DNA of 64,000 bases, taken from contig NZ_CP043042.1 of the NCBI RefSeq assembly GCF_008122265.1, forward strand, positions 2,418,001 to 2,482,000. Direction: 5' to 3'. The notes under the pieces were generated by a model. That model did not search any database. It saw only the letters and a program-made list of their open reading frames with translations, and was not told the origin of the DNA. The position numbers and the translations under genes were made by a program. This document shows, piece after piece, positions 61,142 to 64,000 of this stretch. Position 1 is the first letter of the stretch, and every line of letters starts with the position of its first letter. Source of the DNA: Marinobacter fonticola. Lineage in GTDB: Bacteria > Pseudomonadota > Gammaproteobacteria > Pseudomonadales > Oleiphilaceae.

Positions 61142-61915
61142 TCAGTGACGGATGCCCTTACCGCGCGCCAGCATCCTCAACGAAACAATGATCAATAACA
61201 CAATGAAGACCAAAATCATGGTCAGCGATATACCAACATGCACATCGGAGAAACCCAGAATGCCGTACCGGAAGGCGTTCACCATATAGAGAATCGGGTT
61301 GATCATCGACACGCCCTGCCAAATATCCGGGAGCAACTTGATTGAGTAGAACACGCCGCCCAGATAGGTCAACGGCGTCAGTATGAATGTCGGCACGATG
61401 GAAATGTCGTCGAATTTCGTGGCCAGCATCGCGTTGATAAACCCGCCCAACGAAAACAGCATCGAGGTCAGTGCCACCGTCAGCACCGTCACCAGCGGGT
61501 GATGTAAAGACAGGTCGGTAAATCCAAGCGAGAGCAGCGTTACAATCAACCCCACGCCAAGCCCCCGAACCATGCCGCCGGCCACGTAACCCGCCAGGAT
61601 CAAGTAATTCGGTACCGGTGAAACCAGCAGTTCCTCAATGCTGCGCTGAAACTTCATGCTGAAGAAAGATGACACCACGTTGGCGTAGGAGCTGGTGATG
61701 ACCGACATCATGATCAGCCCGGGCACAATGAATGACATGTAGTCGTAGCCTTCCATTTGCCCGATGCGCGAACCAATCAGATTGCCGAAGATAATGAAAT
61801 ACAGCGTCATCGTAACGGCTGGCGGCAGCAGCGTCTGTGGCCAAATCCGAGTGAAGCGGCGCACCTCCCGGGTGACGATGGTCATGAATGCCGTTAGTTT
61901 GGCCTGAGGGCTCAT
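61142..61915 (-). CDS. yadH: ABC-2 type transporter permease (YadH-like)
   Basis: 257 aa, six transmembrane helices, ABC-2 family. FIVPGLIMMSVITSSYANVVSSFF and PLTYLGGVFYSIKLLP are conserved. The ATG overlaps the ATPase stop by 4 nt (ATGA). Substrate unknown; E. coli YadGH is likewise uncharacterised. Confidence 0.93.
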   Translation of the reverse strand: MSPQAKLTAFMTIVTREVRRFTRIWPQTLLPPAVTMTLYFIIFGNLIGSRIGQMEGYDYMSFIVPGLIMMSVITSSYANVVSSFFSMKFQRSIEELLVSPVPNYLILAGYVAGGMVRGLGVGLIVTLLSLGFTDLSLHHPLVTVLTVALTSMLFSLGGFINAMLATKFDDISIVPTFILTPLTYLGGVFYSIKLLPDIWQGVSMINPILYMVNAFRYGILGFSDVHVGISLTMILVFIVLLIIVSLRMLARGKGIRH

Positions 61916-62847
61916 GACTGGGCCTCCCCATCGCCATTGGGTTGGACCATGCGAATAAACAGCTCCTCCAGACGGTTGGCCTTGGTGCGCATACTCACCA
62001 CCCGCACGCCTTTGATATCAAGTTGACTGAACACTCCGTTCAGATCTTGCCCCCGGCGTACATCCACTTCGAGTTGGCCGTCACCGTTGAGGCGGGTTTC
62101 GAAATCCGGCAACAGGGGAACCTCATCGAGCGGCTCGGCCGTGTCTAGCAGGAAGGTCTCCAGACTAAGTTGCTTGAGCAAATCGCGCTTGCTCGTACTC
62201 TGGACAATTTTCCCAAGATCGATGATGGCAATGTTACGGCAGAGGGCTTCCGCTTCTTCCAAGTAATGGGTGGTGAGGATAATCGTGGTGCCTTGGCGGT
62301 TCATTTCCTCCAGAAAGGCCCACATGGAACGCCGCAATTCGATATCGACGCCGGCGGTGGGCTCGTCGAGAATCAGCAGGCGCGGTTCGTGGACCAGAGC
62401 GCGGGCGATCATCAGTCGCCGTTTCATGCCGCCGGACAGCATGCGGGCGGGTGAATCACGCTTGTCCCACAGCCCTAGCTTGCGCAGATAACGCTCTGCC
62501 GAATCCCGGGCCTGCCGAATGGGAATGCCATAGTAACCGGCCTGCGTGACGACAATATCGAAGACCTTCTCGAACTGGTTGAAGTTCATCTCCTGGGGCA
62601 CCACCCCCAGATTCATCTTGGCGGCGGACAGATCGGTATCGATATCGTGCCCAAACACGGAAACCTGGCCACCGGTCTTGTTCACCAAAGAACAGACGAT
62701 GCCCAACGTGGTGGACTTTCCAGCGCCATTGGGACCCAGCAGGGCGAAGAAGTCCCCTTCCTTTACCGTGAGATCGATACCCTTGAGCGCTTCGAAACCT
62801 GAATCGTAAACCTTGCTCAGGTTCGCGATCCTGAGTGCATCCGTCAT
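61912..62847 (-). CDS. yadG: ABC transporter ATP-binding protein (YadG-like)
   Basis: 311 aa. Walker A LLGPNGAGKSTT, signature MLSGGMKRRL, Walker B LLILDEPTAGVD and the H-loop TTHYLEEAE are complete. It pairs with the overlapping permease gene as an exporter (the ABC-2 class). Confidence 0.94.
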   Translation of the reverse strand: MTDALRIANLSKVYDSGFEALKGIDLTVKEGDFFALLGPNGAGKSTTLGIVCSLVNKTGGQVSVFGHDIDTDLSAAKMNLGVVPQEMNFNQFEKVFDIVVTQAGYYGIPIRQARDSAERYLRKLGLWDKRDSPARMLSGGMKRRLMIARALVHEPRLLILDEPTAGVDIELRRSMWAFLEEMNRQGTTIILTTHYLEEAEALCRNIAIIDLGKIVQSTSKRDLLKQLSLETFLLDTAEPLDEVPLLPDFETRLNGDGQLEVDVRRGQDLNGVFSQLDIKGVRVVSMRTKANRLEELFIRMVQPNGDGEAQS

Positions 62848-63170
62848 CGGTGCTTGCCTGTAGTCGGGAAAAGCATTTGAAGAACCAGAATTCTGGCCAA
62901 TGTGCCGTTAGCACACTAAGCGAGGAGATCCGCAAGTGCTCCTTCTATAGTGGCGATTCTTGCGAATTCAACCCTTTGCGACGCGTGCTGGGCTCGCCCG
63001 CGCAACGGATAGGATGCGAGAGGGATAGGCCTGGCCTCAGGTGCACATGACTTTGGCAAAGTGCGACGGACGTCCAACAACAGCCCCATTTCACTCCCTA
63101 TAATCGAGGCAAAACAACGACAGACCGCCGCAGCTCAACGGACGGCGAACCATGGAAAGAACGGCAGACT
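62848..63170. other. 323-nt region between yadG and the last gene
   Basis: No supportable gene. A TATAAT at 63099-63104 is a possible -10 for the lipoprotein gene that starts at 63171, but no -35 is clear. Confidence 0.4.
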
Positions 63171-64000
63171 ATGCGACTCAAGCCCCTTGTGTTGATCTCG
63201 TCCCTTGCCCTGCTGCAAGGCTGTTTTGGCGGTGACGGCGATGATGGGGATGACACCCTCACAGGCCAGCTCACGCTCACCGGCGTAGAGGGCCTCGACT
63301 ATCGAACCCAAAGCCAAACCGGCGAAACCGATTCCGCCGGGCGGTTCAGGTACTATCCGGGCGAAACCATCAGCTTTTCGATCGGCAACCTGGAAATCGC
63401 CTCTGGCGTGCCCACCGATAAGGTCATTACGCCCTTACAGTTTCTGCCTGAAAGCCGCGCGGCCCTGCAAAGCGCCATTGCCGACGAGCAGGGCCTGCTC
63501 AGCCATAAGCCGGTCGAACGCCAAGTCATCGGGCTTCCGGCGCTGATCAACCTTACCCGCCTCTTACTCACACTCGATGACAACCAGTCTACGTCCGACG
63601 GCGACGGCGTGACCGTCACCGACCGCGTAATCAGCCAACTTAACGAACAATTGAACACCCTGGACGCGGAGATCGATTTTTCTCAGCCGGTCGGGACTTT
63701 CGCCTTGGCAGATATCCCTGAAAACAGCGAGGACGCTCCGGAGTACTCGGCGGTGAATCGGCTCCTACGCGAGATCTGCTTCTATCCGGAGGATGACGAG
63801 TTGTGCCAGCAACCGCCCACCCAAGCGGAAATCGATGCAGCACCGGAACTGGGCGACGGCGAGGAGCGTGATCCGGACATCGACTACACGCAAGATCTCG
63901 AAAACAAACGCGATCGTATCCTCGACGCCATCCGAGACGTCAACGACATCGACCTGGAGGACGTTGAGGAATACCTGTTGCGGGAACTCGACCGGATCAC
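63171..64000 (+). CDS. Lipoprotein of unknown function (3' end cut off)
   Basis: 276 codons are visible without a stop, running off the window. The N-terminus has a lipoprotein signal with lipobox LLQGC (Cys18), followed by a Gly/Asp-rich stretch (GGDGDDGDD). The next part, QLTLTGVEGLDYRTQSQTGE, resembles the beta-sandwich start seen in surface lipoproteins, then helical, acidic segments follow. Not recognised. Its frame is uninterrupted from ATG 63171 to the end of the window. Confidence 0.7.
   Translation, partial: MRLKPLVLISSLALLQGCFGGDGDDGDDTLTGQLTLTGVEGLDYRTQSQTGETDSAGRFRYYPGETISFSIGNLEIASGVPTDKVITPLQFLPESRAALQSAIADEQGLLSHKPVERQVIGLPALINLTRLLLTLDDNQSTSDGDGVTVTDRVISQLNEQLNTLDAEIDFSQPVGTFALADIPENSEDAPEYSAVNRLLREICFYPEDDELCQQPPTQAEIDAAPELGDGEERDPDIDYTQDLENKRDRILDAIRDVNDIDLEDVEEYLLRELDRI

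Overview
This 64 kb window comes from a gammaproteobacterium of the Pseudomonas/Marinobacter type, moderately GC-rich and apparently motile and marine-like. The evidence is a housekeeping block laid out as in Pseudomonas (queA-tgt-yajC-secDF, suhB, trmJ-cysE-iscR-iscS, ndk-rlmN-pilW-rodZ-ispG-hisS-yfgM-bamB-der), a sigma54-driven flagellar rod/hook cluster, FadBA beta-oxidation, AckA-Pta with the long form of Pta, and a MASE2-type adenylate cyclase. Genus assignment is inference.

Layout. 1-2.7 kb: fadB and the start of fadA (minus strand), followed by a secreted protein of unknown function. 4.4-10.4 kb: an accessory unit with a MarR regulator, a very large MMPL/RND transporter fused to a LolA-like domain, a DUF1302 outer-membrane protein and an alpha/beta hydrolase. 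Two copies of a near-identical palindrome, one before marR and one before the transporter, look like the regulator's operators. 10.6-18.3 kb: UspA, a Cys-rich unknown, Uup, a MOSC protein, tRNA-Gly, a DUF924 protein, a 212-nt structured inverted-repeat element, a CbiX-like chelatase, a TIGR01777 protein, a secreted unknown and tRNA-Glu. 18.3-25.8 kb: alanine dehydrogenase, a PAS-GGDEF-EAL protein, ackA-pta. 25.8-38.9 kb: a long minus-strand housekeeping run from trmJ to der. 39.1-45.9 kb: suhB (plus), then secF, secD, yajC, tgt, queA and tRNA-Leu (minus). 46.0-57.5 kb: flgL to flgB on the minus strand, read from flgB to flgL. 57.6-64 kb: nitroreductase, Mpo1-like protein, CyaB-like cyclase, QueF, a two-gene ABC exporter and a truncated lipoprotein.

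Most notable observations. (1) The isc operon is reduced: iscR and iscS are present with a good IscR type-1 site, but iscU, iscA, hscB, hscA and fdx are absent between iscS and ndk. IscS has also lost its usual IscU-binding C-terminal tail, and a 72-nt perfect-type hairpin lies in the gap. (2) SuhB has lost all of the metal-binding acidic residues of inositol monophosphatases, so it is probably a non-catalytic protein, consistent with its known transcription role. (3) The MarR-controlled MMPL-LolA fusion operon is a coherent, poorly described envelope or lipid-transport system. (4) A MITE-like 212-nt element with 30-bp terminal inverted repeats and two internal hairpins sits at 15877-16088. 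(5) Two clear sigma54 promoters divide the flagellar cluster into flgBCDE and flgFGHIJKL.

All calls are by reading the sequence and its translations. No database search was run.
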